A stretch of DNA of 64,000 nucleotides from Sphingomonas faeni (GTDB lineage Bacteria > Pseudomonadota > Alphaproteobacteria > Sphingomonadales > Sphingomonadaceae): NCBI RefSeq assembly GCF_023195535.1, contig NZ_JALPNF010000009.1:54759-118758 (forward strand), in the 5' to 3' direction. Under the pieces are notes generated by a model. It saw only the letters and a list, made by a program, of their open reading frames with translations, did not search any database and was not told the DNA's origin. The stretch's first letter is position 1, and the number at the start of each line of letters is the position of its first letter. Position numbers and translations under genes: made by a program. Positions 18,095 through 26,068 of this stretch are shown in pieces.

Positions 18095-18880
18095 GTGTTC
18101 GGTAGGATAGTGATTGCGGCCGGTCTCGCTTTGGCGGGGCCGGCCGTTCTCGTTTCTGGAGCGCCTGCGCAAACGGGCGTGCCGGTCCTGTCGGCGACGA
18201 TCGTCGCGCGCTACCCGCACGACCGCACCGCGTTCACCGAGGGGCTGCTCTGGCACGACGGCGCGCTCTACGAGAGCACCGGCCAGGAACGCCAATCCGA
18301 CGTGCGCCGCGTGTCGCTCAAGGACGGCAAGATCCTGGCGAAGGCGCGTATCGACCCCGCGCAGTTCGGCGAAGGCCTAGCGCTGTGGAAGGACGAGCTC
18401 GTCAGCCTCACCTGGCACGACGGCATCGCCCACCGCTGGGACGTTCGCACGCTAAAACCCAAGGGACAGAACCGGTACACCGGTGAAGGCTGGGGGCTGA
18501 CGAGCGACGGTGTGTCGCTGCTCCAGTCCGATGGCAGCGCCGATATCATCTTCCGCGACCCGCTGACACTGGCAGAACGCAAGCGCGTCGCGGTGACGAT
18601 CGACGGTCGACCGTTACGCGACATCAACGAGCTCGAATATGTTCACGGCGCGCTGCTGGCGAACGTCTGGCACACCGGCTTCCTGGTCCGCATCGATCCG
18701 AAGACCGGCAAGGCGACCGCGGTGATCGACCTGCGCCCGCTGGTCGCAGAGATCGCGGCGACAGACCCCGAGGCGGTGCTCAACGGTATTGCCTGGGATG
18801 CGAAGGCAGACCGGCTGTTCGTGACGGGCAAATACTGGCCGACGCTGTTCGAGATAAAGATCGCTCCCGCCTCGCGCTGA
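18095..18880 (+). CDS. Glutaminyl-peptide cyclotransferase (bacterial beta-propeller type)
   Basis: The enzyme converts N-terminal Gln of peptides to pyroglutamate. The 261-residue protein has a signal peptide (IAAGLALAGPAVLVSGAPAQ) and the bacterial/plant-type QC fold, seen in HDRTAFTEGLLW, YESTGQERQSDVRRV, FGEGLALW, LTWHDGIAHRWD, GEGWGLTSDG, INELEYVHGALLANVW and LNGIAWD. The GTG at 18095 is taken as start; another GTG at 18110 is possible. Only 20 bases separate it from the cold-shock stop. The signal-peptide codons coincide with a strong hairpin (18117-18146). Confidence 0.9.
   Translation: MFGRIVIAAGLALAGPAVLVSGAPAQTGVPVLSATIVARYPHDRTAFTEGLLWHDGALYESTGQERQSDVRRVSLKDGKILAKARIDPAQFGEGLALWKDELVSLTWHDGIAHRWDVRTLKPKGQNRYTGEGWGLTSDGVSLLQSDGSADIIFRDPLTLAERKRVAVTIDGRPLRDINELEYVHGALLANVWHTGFLVRIDPKTGKATAVIDLRPLVAEIAATDPEAVLNGIAWDAKADRLFVTGKYWPTLFEIKIAPASR
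18117..18150 (+). terminator. Terminator-like hairpin inside the cyclotransferase signal-peptide codons
   Basis: A 13-base-pair stem (18117-18129 with 18134-18146, including two G-T pairs) closes a four-base TTTG loop and is followed by the T-containing run ttctcgttt. It lies 43 bases after the cold-shock stop, where a terminator would be expected, yet within codons 8-18 of the next gene. It may trim most cold-shock transcripts while letting some read into the next gene. Confidence 0.5.
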
Positions 18881-19175
18881 GCGGTAGGGCGTCTCGACAC
18901 TAGACGCTCTCGGGGGGCGCGAGATCCTTTACCCACCCTTCTCGCCCGTCATCTGCTGCCGTTTCGTCCAGCCTATGCGTGTCATTTCAACGGCCAATCG
19001 TCACACCGCCCCCATTCGTCACCCCAGCGAAAGCTGGGGTATCCTGGTTTGGCGGGTGCCGTGGCCTACACGATGATATCCCAGCTTTCGCTGGGATGAC
19101 GGAATTCGGTGTGACGGAACTTGAGTAACGGGACTTGCAGTAATGTGCCCGAGATCAGGTCCGTGGCACCCGACC
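18881..19175. repeat. Convergent gap with family A palindrome at 19018-19100
   Basis: This gap lies between the cyclotransferase and the VirJ-like gene. A family A unit occupies 19018-19100 with arms gtcaccccagcgaaagctgg and its complement. A short inverted pair, agggcgtctcgac and ctagacgctct, lies at 18886-18910. No gene is seen. Confidence 0.75.
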
Positions 19176-19949
19176 CTAAACTCCCTGCCCAGCCACCGGC
19201 GCCACCGCCCGTATCGCCCCCAGCACGTGCGCCAGCAATCCGTCCGCATCGTGGCGGATGTTGTGGTCGCCTGGCATCCCGACCTTCCGTGCGTTCGCGA
19301 TCGTCAGCAGCGGACACAGGCTGTCGGTTTCCTCGATCCCATAGATGCACGTCAGCGGCGCCCAGGTCAGTCCGTTGCCGGTCGTCGCGCCCATGCTGTC
19401 CGGCGATCCGTGATCGTAGAGAAGCCCGGAGGGATCGGCGCGGTAGAACACAGTGTTCCCCGGCAGGATCAACACGATCGCCGCGACCCGCGCGCGCAAC
19501 GACGGAGGCAGGTCCGCCAGCCCGGTCTGGACTATGTCGGCGCCGTAGGACTGGCCCATGACTACGACCCGCTTAGCACCGGTCCGCGCCAGTGCCGTTC
19601 GAACTCCGTCCGCGACGATCGCATCCAGCTGTTCGCGCGTGCGGGTGCTCGCGAACAAGGCTGGCGTCGTGATCCCGACGACCGGGATGCCGTGCTGGGT
19701 CAGTCCCCGCGAGGTCGACGCGCCGAGCAGGAACCGCAGCCCCATGTCGCCCGAGAAATTGACGACCGCGATCGACGGTGCTCCCGACGACCGGACGCCG
19801 ATAGCCGGATACACATGCACCGGATCGCGATCGAAATAGCCCGCGAGATAGACGAACAGCACGACAATTGCCGACAGGATGCCCGTCACCCACGCGCCGC
19901 GCCGCCAGCGTCGTGCCGCTGCCGTGCGGGGGTGCTTCGAACTTTTCAC
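19176..19949 (-). CDS. AcvB/VirJ-like alpha/beta hydrolase, membrane-anchored
   Basis: The 257-residue protein has a basic N-terminus and one transmembrane segment (about residues 18-40), so the hydrolase domain faces the periplasm. VirJ/AcvB features are visible: NFSGDMGLRF (oxyanion region), MGQSYGADIV with the nucleophile Ser, YGIEETDSLCP and a C-terminal PGDHNIRHD with the catalytic His. AcvB proteins of rhizobia and Agrobacterium hydrolyse lysyl-phosphatidylglycerol in the periplasm. This protein is a single-domain, VirJ-length form, so the same activity is possible but unproven. GTG 19949 has an aagga site upstream. No lpiA synthase gene is in the window. Confidence 0.78.
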   Translation of the reverse strand: MKSSKHPRTAAARRWRRGAWVTGILSAIVVLFVYLAGYFDRDPVHVYPAIGVRSSGAPSIAVVNFSGDMGLRFLLGASTSRGLTQHGIPVVGITTPALFASTRTREQLDAIVADGVRTALARTGAKRVVVMGQSYGADIVQTGLADLPPSLRARVAAIVLILPGNTVFYRADPSGLLYDHGSPDSMGATTGNGLTWAPLTCIYGIEETDSLCPLLTIANARKVGMPGDHNIRHDADGLLAHVLGAIRAVAPVAGQGV

Positions 19950-20021
19950 CGGACCATCCTTACGCGTGGCAGGATCGCGCGTGATAGCCCGACCATGCCG
20001 CGTGCTTCGATGACGCGCGGA

Positions 20022-21614
20022 TTACGTAATCATCCGCTTCAGCGTCTCGATCCGGTCCGCCTCCGCCGCGGGCTTGTCCGTCCGGATTCGCGCGATCCGT
20101 GGGAAGCGCATCGCCACGCCTGATTTGTGCCGCTTCGAATCGTGGAGTGAATCGAACGCGATCTCCAGCACCAGCGTCTTCTCCACCTCGCGCACCGGGC
20201 CGAACCGATTCTGCGTATGGTTGCGGACGAAGCTGTCGAGCATTTTCAGCTCTTCGTCGGTGATCCCGGAATAGGCTTTGCCGACGGGGAGCAACTCGCC
20301 GTCCTCGGTCCAGCAGCCGAAGGTATAGTCCGAATAATAGGAAGAGCGGCGCCCGGAACCGCGTTGCGCGTACATCATCACGCAATCGGCGGTCAGCGGA
20401 TCGCGCTTCCATTTATACCAGAGCCCCGCGCGTCGTCCGCCGACATAGGGCGAGTCGCGGCGCTTGAGCATGACGCCCTCGATCGCCGCGTCGCGCGCGG
20501 TGGCGCGGATCGCCTCCAGCGCGGTGAAGTCGTCCGCCTCGATCACCAGGCTCAGATCGAACCGCTCGGGATCGAGCTGCGGCACGAACGCCTCGAGCCG
20601 CTTGCGCCGCTCGGTCCAGGGCAGCGTCCGCAGATCTTCCTGACCATCGAGTAGGAGGTCGTAGAGCCGGACGAACGCGGGATATTCGGCCAGCATCTTC
20701 GCCGACACCGTCTTGCGCCCGAGCCGCTGCTGCAACGCGTTGAAGCTCGCCGCACCGCCGCCCTCCTCCAGCGTGCCGCCCTGATGCTCCCCCTTCACCA
20801 GCAGCTCGCCGTCGACCGTGCCCGGCGTCCGAAACGCGGCGGCGATCTCGGGAAAGCTGCCGGTCACGTCGTCGCCGGTGCGGCTGTAGAGCCGCGTCTC
20901 GCCCGCGACATGGACGATCTGCACGCGGATGCCGTCCCATTTCCACTCGGCCGCATAGTCAGCGAGATCGACGCGGAGGTCTTCCAATCCGTGGGCGAGC
21001 ATGAACGGCCGGAACACGGGGACGTCGGCCGGCGTCGGCTGCTCGCCCGTCCCCTCCGCCCAGGCGAACAGGCTCAGATATGGCGCATCGAGGCCGTGCC
21101 AGACCTCCTCGACCGCATCGACATCGAGCCCGAACGCATCGGCCAGCGCGGTCTTCGCCAGCCGCGCGGACACGCCGATCCGCAGCGCGCCGGTCGCCAT
21201 CTTGAGCAACGCGAACCGTTCCTCGGCATCGGACCGGTCGAGCATGTCGGCCAGCGCGGCCGGCGCATCCGCCCGCGACAGCGCCGCGAGCCGTTCGACC
21301 ACGTCGGTGATAGACAGCGGGGTAGGATCGACCGGGACCGTCGGCTCCGGCCAGAGCAGCGCCACCGTCTCCGCCGTATCGCCGACATAATCGCGGCTCA
21401 TCCGGAACAGCACCGGATCGACGCGTTCCTCGATCAAGCCGCGGATCACCGCCGACTTCACGCCCTTGAGATCGAGATCGCCGGTCAGTGCCGCCATTGC
21501 CCAGCCACGATCGGGGTCTGGCGTCGCGCGCAGATAATCCGCGATCAGCTTCAGCTTCGCGTTGCGCGACCGGGTGTAGGTGAGCGAGTCGAGCAGGGCG
21601 GCGAAAGCGTGCAT
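20022..21614 (-). CDS. ATP-dependent DNA ligase (ligase-associated repair cluster type)
   Basis: This 530-residue ligase has an N-terminal DNA-binding domain (about 1-200), a nucleotidyltransferase domain and a C-terminal OB domain. Motif I is EWKWDGIR with nucleophile Lys225. Further motifs are RLYSRTGDDVTGSFPEI (Ia/III region), DGELL, EGVMLKRRDSPYVGGRR (IV) and WYKWKRDPLTADCV (V). It lacks the LigD polymerase and phosphoesterase modules and matches the TIGR04120 type, whose usual operon partners are the helicase, exonuclease and PdeM at 6142, 9653 and 583. Here it stands alone, between the VirJ-like and DUF6265 genes. Confidence 0.94.
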   Translation of the reverse strand: MHAFAALLDSLTYTRSRNAKLKLIADYLRATPDPDRGWAMAALTGDLDLKGVKSAVIRGLIEERVDPVLFRMSRDYVGDTAETVALLWPEPTVPVDPTPLSITDVVERLAALSRADAPAALADMLDRSDAEERFALLKMATGALRIGVSARLAKTALADAFGLDVDAVEEVWHGLDAPYLSLFAWAEGTGEQPTPADVPVFRPFMLAHGLEDLRVDLADYAAEWKWDGIRVQIVHVAGETRLYSRTGDDVTGSFPEIAAAFRTPGTVDGELLVKGEHQGGTLEEGGGAASFNALQQRLGRKTVSAKMLAEYPAFVRLYDLLLDGQEDLRTLPWTERRKRLEAFVPQLDPERFDLSLVIEADDFTALEAIRATARDAAIEGVMLKRRDSPYVGGRRAGLWYKWKRDPLTADCVMMYAQRGSGRRSSYYSDYTFGCWTEDGELLPVGKAYSGITDEELKMLDSFVRNHTQNRFGPVREVEKTLVLEIAFDSLHDSKRHKSGVAMRFPRIARIRTDKPAAEADRIETLKRMIT

Positions 21615-21703
21615 CGTCGTTCAACGCACGGGAAGCGGCCACCGCTCCCCGCACCCTTTCACCGCGTCGATCTTCACTGCGCCGATCTTAACCGGGCCCA
21701 TCT

Positions 21704-22210
21704 TCACCGGGTGCGCGTGTAGCTGAAAAGAACCTCACGCGGCGCCTTGCCGTCGATCCGTACCCAGACGTCGATGCGGTTGGGCCCGAGTCGGCGCATC
21801 GACAGCCCATCGAAATGGACCGCATCCTTCTCCATCGCGACGAGCGGGAAGCTCTCCGGTTTACCCGTCTTGTCTTCCCAACCGGTCAGGTCGGCGTTGA
21901 AATGACGCAGGCGATAGGCCAGCGATCTGCCGACGGGGACGATCTGAATCAGTTCGTAAAAGGCGACCTTACCCTTCTGCGTCTGTGTAAAATGTCCTGT
22001 GATCTGACCGGCTTCGGGCGCTGCATAAACCTCTGTGGCATCGCCGCCGAGACCGGGCCCGTGCCAGCTTCCCTCCAGCCATGCGAGCGATTCGATGCTC
22101 GCGGCCGGAGGTGCGACTCCGGGGGCGGCGGACCGCGTCTCGTCCGCAACGCCGGCAAGGGACGAGGCCGGCAAGGCGGCGAGCGCGAGGATCGGGATCC
22201 AGAAATGCAT
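21704..22210 (-). CDS. DUF6265 family secreted protein
   Basis: The 168-residue protein has a signal peptide (about residues 1-20, ending SSLAG). A lipocalin-like DUF6265 domain follows, recognised by LAWLEGSWHGPG near its start, GQITGHFTQTQKGKVAFYELIQI and a closing FSYTRTR. Proteins of this family often contain a short beta-barrel that may bind a small hydrophobic ligand, but no function is established. It lies 89 bases upstream of the ligase gene on the same strand. Confidence 0.75.
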   Translation of the reverse strand: MHFWIPILALAALPASSLAGVADETRSAAPGVAPPAASIESLAWLEGSWHGPGLGGDATEVYAAPEAGQITGHFTQTQKGKVAFYELIQIVPVGRSLAYRLRHFNADLTGWEDKTGKPESFPLVAMEKDAVHFDGLSMRRLGPNRIDVWVRIDGKAPREVLFSYTRTR

Positions 22211-22280
22211 ATAGCCTCCACCGTTTCCGGCAGAGGCTACAAGATTGGCGCCGCTTGGCGAGTCGCGAGCGGTATGGGCG

Positions 22281-22466
22281 TCAGTCGATCGCGTTCTTGA
22301 TCCCCTTGCCCGCGAGCAGGCCGAGCACCAGGAAGATCACGAACAACGCGATCGCGATAAAGAACAGGACCTTGGCGATGCCGATGAACGCGCCGCCGAT
22401 GCCGCCGAAGCCGAGCAGCGCAAGAACGGCGCCGATAACGAGAAAGGTGATTGCGAGCTTCAGCAT
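22281..22466 (-). CDS. Small membrane protein, DUF1328 (YtjA-like)
   Basis: The protein is only 61 residues and consists of two hydrophobic helices (about 3-20 and 28-52) with a Gly-rich turn ([16 protein letters not shown]), the pattern of the DUF1328/YtjA family. Such genes are often stress-induced. It lies 69 bases downstream of dps on the same strand, which fits co-expression under stress. Confidence 0.78.
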   Translation of the reverse strand: MLKLAITFLVIGAVLALLGFGGIGGAFIGIAKVLFFIAIALFVIFLVLGLLAGKGIKNAID

Positions 22467-22535
22467 GGCGGCCTCCAGTTTTCAGTAAGGTCTCTCAACT
22501 GGCCCGGCGACCGGATTGTTCCTCGGCTGTAACGA

Positions 22536-23033
22536 TCAGGCCTTGCGGCTGGCTTCGAACAGGAACCAGGCGCGTTCTTCGGCGTGATCGGTCCATTCGT
22601 CGACGATGCCGCTGGTGGCGTTGTCCTTGGCGGCGTCGGCGGCATCCTTGACGATGCGGAACTGCTCGACGAGCTTCAGATTGTCCTCGCGCAGTTCGGC
22701 GAGCATCTCGGTCGGGCCGACGAACGCCATGTCGTTGTCGGCGATCGTCTGGTGCCGCGAGATGTCGCCGATCGAGCGCAGCGTGGTGTTGCCGGTCTTG
22801 CGCACGCGCTCGGCGATCGCGTCGGTCACGCCGATGATCTGCGCGGACTGGTCGTCGAGCAGCAAATGGTAATCGCGGAAATGCGGGCCCGACATGTGCC
22901 AGTGGAAGTTCTTGGTCTTGAGATACAGCGCGTAGCAATCGGCGAGCGCGGCGTTCAGCGCGTCGGCGACCGACTTGGTGCTGTTGCTCGGCAGGTCGGT
23001 GGGCGTGTCGAGGGCGGGGTTGATGTCGGCCAT
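22536..23033 (-). CDS. dps: DNA protection during starvation protein Dps
   Basis: Dps forms a ferritin-like dodecamer that stores iron, consumes peroxide and covers DNA. The 165-residue protein carries the inter-subunit ferroxidase residues: KNFHWHMSGPHFRDYHLLLDDQ supplies the His and Asp ligands, and DAIAERVRKTG the Glu. The C-terminal helix has DEWTDHAEERAWFLFEA. The N-terminus is a 15-residue flexible tail without a strong Lys cluster, so DNA binding may be weak. It starts just after the GDT1-like gene on the same strand. Confidence 0.94.
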   Translation of the reverse strand: MADINPALDTPTDLPSNSTKSVADALNAALADCYALYLKTKNFHWHMSGPHFRDYHLLLDDQSAQIIGVTDAIAERVRKTGNTTLRSIGDISRHQTIADNDMAFVGPTEMLAELREDNLKLVEQFRIVKDAADAAKDNATSGIVDEWTDHAEERAWFLFEASRKA

Positions 23034-23094
23034 GGCTAGCTCCGGTTTTGAAGATCGTTGCGAAAACGATCCGAACGCGAAAATGCTCCTCAGG

Positions 23095-23661
23095 TCAAAC
23101 GAGCCGCAGCGCGCCGAGGGCGAGGACGATCCCGAAGATCAGGAACACGATGCCGATGGCGATGCGCAGCGGCCTCAACGGGAGTTTCAGCCACGCCGCC
23201 TCGCCCATCAGCGCAGCGGGGACGATCACGACGAGCGAGCCGATCGTCGCGCCGATCGCGGCGAGCGCCGGGACGGGCGAGCGCGCGGCGAGCGTCAGCA
23301 CGATGAACTGTACGCCGTCGCCGAATGCGAGAATGAAGAGGCCAAGTACGGTGGTGGCGAGCGCGCCGACCTTCCAGCCCGTCAGCCGTTCGGGCGCCTT
23401 GGCCGGAAAGAACGATCCACCGCCCTGCAACAGCAGCGCGAGCGCGAGCATCAGTTGCTGTGCGTTGGGCGCGAGCTTCGGCCCGATGATCGCGCCCAGC
23501 GTTGCCGCCAATCCACTCGCCGCGAGCAACGCGAATGCCGCCATCAGGATGACCAGTCCCGGCTTAGCGTACCGGTCCGACAGGATCGCGGCGAGCCACG
23601 CGGTCCGGTCGCCGATCTGCGCCAGCGCGGCCGCGACGAATGCCGCCATCAAGGCGTCCAT
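23095..23661 (-). CDS. TMEM165/GDT1-family (UPF0016) membrane protein, variant motifs
   Basis: The 188-residue protein has about six hydrophobic segments in two similar halves separated by a Gly/Lys loop. GDT1 proteins transport manganese or calcium through two E-x-G-D-(K/R)-(T/S) motifs. Here the first is AQIGDRTAW, with Gln in place of Glu, and the second is AFGDGVQF, with Ala in place of Glu and no basic residue. The fold looks kept while both acidic metal ligands are lost, so transport may differ or be absent. It begins three bases after the stop of the upstream small gene and precedes dps, suggesting one transcript. Confidence 0.72.
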   Translation of the reverse strand: MDALMAAFVAAALAQIGDRTAWLAAILSDRYAKPGLVILMAAFALLAASGLAATLGAIIGPKLAPNAQQLMLALALLLQGGGSFFPAKAPERLTGWKVGALATTVLGLFILAFGDGVQFIVLTLAARSPVPALAAIGATIGSLVVIVPAALMGEAAWLKLPLRPLRIAIGIVFLIFGIVLALGALRLV

Positions 23662-23664
23662 GGA

Positions 23665-24012
23665 TTATCCCGCAAGACGCACCGAACAGGCGGCGGCGAA
23701 GGCATGGCACGCCTGGACGTCCTGCCGCTCGCAGCCGACCGCATCGCGCAGGATCGCCAGCCAACCATGCACCAGCGCGCCGTGCTCGCCGCGGGACAGC
23801 GCCGAATCGACGAAGTGCGCGACGGTGACCGCCGGGTTGAGCCCGTTGCTGTGCGCGATCACGCGGATCGCATCGATCTCCGTGGCGATGTCGCAGGGGC
23901 GGGAATAGGGCGCCCGGACGTCGATCGCGGCGATTCGCGCGGCGAGATCGGCCTTCACCGCGATCATGGCGTCGATTCGATCGATCTCGGTGAGTCTCAG
24001 CGCCTGCCCCAT
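23665..24012 (-). CDS. Conserved hypothetical protein
   Basis: The 115-residue soluble protein has no signal peptide or membrane segment. It is mostly alpha-helical by composition, with a recognisable middle segment PAVTVAHFVDSALSRGEHGALVHGW and Cys residues near the C-terminus. ATG 24012 has a good agcgggg site; the frame is open to 24132 but the extension is unlikely. It heads the run with the GDT1-like gene and dps. No family is recognised. Confidence 0.6.
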   Translation of the reverse strand: MGQALRLTEIDRIDAMIAVKADLAARIAAIDVRAPYSRPCDIATEIDAIRVIAHSNGLNPAVTVAHFVDSALSRGEHGALVHGWLAILRDAVGCERQDVQACHAFAAACSVRLAG

Positions 24013-24202
24013 GATCCCCGCTCCTGTTGTCTGCGGATATATAGCGCCTTGGGTAGTGAATAGCGGGTTAAATGCGGTATGTTGGCCTCCTCGAAGGGCG
24101 TAAAGCTTGACTTCGTCGCACGCGTCCGTCATGCGCCGCCCTTGATGGAGCGGCGGCGTCAGTTCGCCGCTTTCGCATTTTCAAGCCATAGGAATTGGGC
24201 TC

Positions 24203-24370
24203 ATGGCCAAGCCGACCACCGTAAAGATCAAGCTGCTCAGCACCGCTGACACCGGCTTCTTCTACGTCACCAAGAAGAATCCCCGTACGAAGACGGAGAA
24301 GCTCTCCTTCTCGAAGTACGATCCCGTCGTGCGCAAGCATGTCGAGTTCAAGGAAGCCAAGATCAAGTAA
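24203..24370 (+). CDS. rpmG: 50S ribosomal protein L33
   Basis: The 55-residue ribosomal protein begins [19 protein letters not shown] and continues with [35 protein letters not shown]. It is the Cys-free, zinc-independent L33 form usual in proteobacteria. It stands alone, as in many alphaproteobacteria where rpmG is not next to rpmB, and is followed by a clear terminator. Confidence 0.97.
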   Translation: MAKPTTVKIKLLSTADTGFFYVTKKNPRTKTEKLSFSKYDPVVRKHVEFKEAKIK

Positions 24371-24413
24371 TCTTGTTGGCGGTGCAAGCCGTCGACTGAT
24401 TGCGAAGATCCGG

Positions 24414-24440
24414 AAAGCCGCGGGTAACTCCGCGGCTTTT
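24414..24440 (+). terminator. Rho-independent terminator of rpmG
   Basis: A perfect 10-base-pair stem aaagccgcgg / ccgcggcttt surrounds the loop gtaact and ends in TTTT, 44 bases after the rpmG stop. Confidence 0.85.
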
Positions 24441-24470
24441 GGCGTTTGTGCTGGTCGTCGTTCCCGACTT

Positions 24471-24551
24471 CGTCATCCCAGCGAAAGCTGGGATCTCCCG
24501 CCGCGAGGGTACGCCCGTAACGGGGAGACCCCAGCTTTCGCTGGGGTGACG
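24471..24551. repeat. Palindromic repeat, family A
   Basis: Arms gtcatcccagcgaaagctgg and ccagctttcgctggggtgac flank about 36 bases containing the inverted words tctcccg and cggggaga. It lies between the rpmG terminator and the convergent divK gene. Confidence 0.87.
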
Positions 24552-24593
24552 GTGTGGGGCGGGGGTAAATCGGCAACGCAAGGGAGGCTGTCT

Positions 24594-24956
24594 TCAGACC
24601 AAAGCCCCGACCGCATCCATGAATCGCGCAAGGCTAATCGGCTTCGACACATATGAATCCGCGCCAGCCGCCCGGATCCGCTCCTCGTCCTCGCGCCCGG
24701 CATAGGCCGTTACCGCCATCACCGGGATCGCGCGCAACGCGTCGTCCGCCTTCAGTTCGAGGATGATCTCATAGCCGGTGACGTGCGGCATCTGGATGTC
24801 CATGATGATCAGGTCGGGGGTGAAATCCCGCGCCCGCGCAACCGCGTCGCGGCCGTCGCGCACGGGTTCGACCGAGAACTGGTGCGCACGCAGCAGGTCG
24901 CAGAATAGTTTGAGGTTCAGTTCGTTGTCCTCGACAACGAGCACCTTCTTTGTCAC
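24594..24956 (-). CDS. divK: Single-domain response regulator, DivK-like
   Basis: The protein is one receiver domain of 120 residues with no output domain. The acidic pair is in VVEDNELNLKLF, the phosphorylated Asp is in LIIMDIQMPHVTGYE (about residue 53), the switch Thr is in AVTAYA and the Lys is in YVSKPIS. In Caulobacter, DivK carries signals between PleC/DivJ and DivL-CckA to control CtrA and the cell cycle. The high similarity of the EDNELNLKLF and QMPHVTGYE segments supports DivK. GTG 24956 is the start. It is divergent from a DUF3572 gene, a typical alphaproteobacterial neighbour. Confidence 0.9.
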   Translation of the reverse strand: MTKKVLVVEDNELNLKLFCDLLRAHQFSVEPVRDGRDAVARARDFTPDLIIMDIQMPHVTGYEIILELKADDALRAIPVMAVTAYAGREDEERIRAAGADSYVSKPISLARFMDAVGALV

Positions 24957-24992
24957 CGCCGCACCTTATCCGGAAAAAAGGCACGATAGGCA

Positions 24993-25262
24993 ATGCGCGA
25001 CCGCGATTCAAACGAAGACGCCGAAGCGCTCGCCCTGCGCGCTTTGGTCTGGACCCTGGTCGAGCCCGACCGCGCGATGCGGCTGTTGTCGGTGACCGGT
25101 CTGGAGCCGCACGATCTCCGCGCAAGGGCGAGCGACCCGACGGTGCTGTCCGCGGCGCTGGGCTTCCTCGAAAACCATGAGCCGGACCTGATCGCCTGCG
25201 CCGACTCGCTCGGCGTGAAGCCCGAGGCGCTGGTCCGCGCCCGTATGGAGCTGGAAGCATGA
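24993..25262 (+). CDS. DUF3572 family protein
   Basis: The 89-residue, helical, soluble protein has the DUF3572 pattern: EDAEALALRALVWTLVEPDRAMRLL near the start, then TGLEPHDLRARA and FLENHEPDLIACADSLG. The family is small, found in alphaproteobacteria and often beside divK, as here. Its function is unknown. Its stop overlaps the next start (ATGA at 25259-25262). Confidence 0.85.
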   Translation: MRDRDSNEDAEALALRALVWTLVEPDRAMRLLSVTGLEPHDLRARASDPTVLSAALGFLENHEPDLIACADSLGVKPEALVRARMELEA

Positions 25263-25885
25263 GGCCGTTGCTGATCAGCGATTGCGACGAAGTGCTGCTG
25301 CACATGGTCAAGCATTTCGGCGTCTGGCTCGACGAGCGCCACGACATCGATTTCCAGATCCAGCACGGCGATTTCTCGACCGCGATGACGCGGCGTGACG
25401 GTGGTCCGCCGCCGTCGCGCGAGGATATGTGGGCGATGCTGGGTGAGTTCTTTCCGGGCGAGATGCACCGCCAGACGCTGGTGCCGCATGCGGTCGAGGC
25501 GCTCGAGCGGCTGGCGCAGGTGGCGGATATCGTCATCCTCACCAACCTCCAGGACGAATGTCGCCTGCCGCGAATCGAGCAGCTGGCGAAGTTCGGCATC
25601 GCCCACCGGGTCGAGTGCAACCAGGGCGGCAAGGGCACGCCGGTATCGCGGCTGGTCGCGGAATATGGGTCGCCGGTAACGGTGTTCGTCGACGATCTGG
25701 CGGTGCATCACGAGTCGGTCGCGAAGCACGCGCCGGGGGTGCACAGGTTGCACATGGTCTCCGAGCCGACGTTGGCGGTGAACGTGCCGAAGGCGCCCGA
25801 GGCACACGCGCGGATCGACGACTGGCGCGACGCGGCGGACTGGATCGCCGCGCGGTTCGAAGCGGGTTTGCCGGCTGGCGCCTGA
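25259..25885 (+). CDS. HAD-superfamily hydrolase
   Basis: The 208-residue protein starts with MRPLLISDCDEVLLHMV. The HAD motif I appears as DCDEV, keeping both Asp positions. Motif II is VILTNLQD and motif IV is VTVFVDDLAVH. A helical cap of about 60 residues lies between motifs I and II. A phosphatase role is likely but the substrate is unknown. It overlaps the DUF3572 gene by four bases, so the two are translated together. Confidence 0.8.
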   Translation: MRPLLISDCDEVLLHMVKHFGVWLDERHDIDFQIQHGDFSTAMTRRDGGPPPSREDMWAMLGEFFPGEMHRQTLVPHAVEALERLAQVADIVILTNLQDECRLPRIEQLAKFGIAHRVECNQGGKGTPVSRLVAEYGSPVTVFVDDLAVHHESVAKHAPGVHRLHMVSEPTLAVNVPKAPEAHARIDDWRDAADWIAARFEAGLPAGA

Positions 25886-25891
25886 CCTCTC

Positions 25892-26007
25892 GATCCTCCC
25901 CTGCAAGGGGAGGTGGCGCGAAGCGACGGAGGGGTATCGCGCTATCGAGAACGGGATCACCCCTCCGTCAGCGCTAAGCGCTGCCACCTCCCCTTGCAGG
26001 GGAGGAT
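25892..26007. repeat. Palindromic repeat, family C
   Basis: Outer arms gatcctcccctgcaagggg and its complement, with inner arms gacggaggggt and acccctccgtc, give a nested hairpin of about 116 bases. It lies between the HAD gene and ridA and resembles the unit at 9277-9404. Confidence 0.87.
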
Positions 26008-26068
26008 AGGGGGTGGGCATGCCCCATGCACTTGACCCATCCCCCACCGCTGTGGTGATACCACCCCC

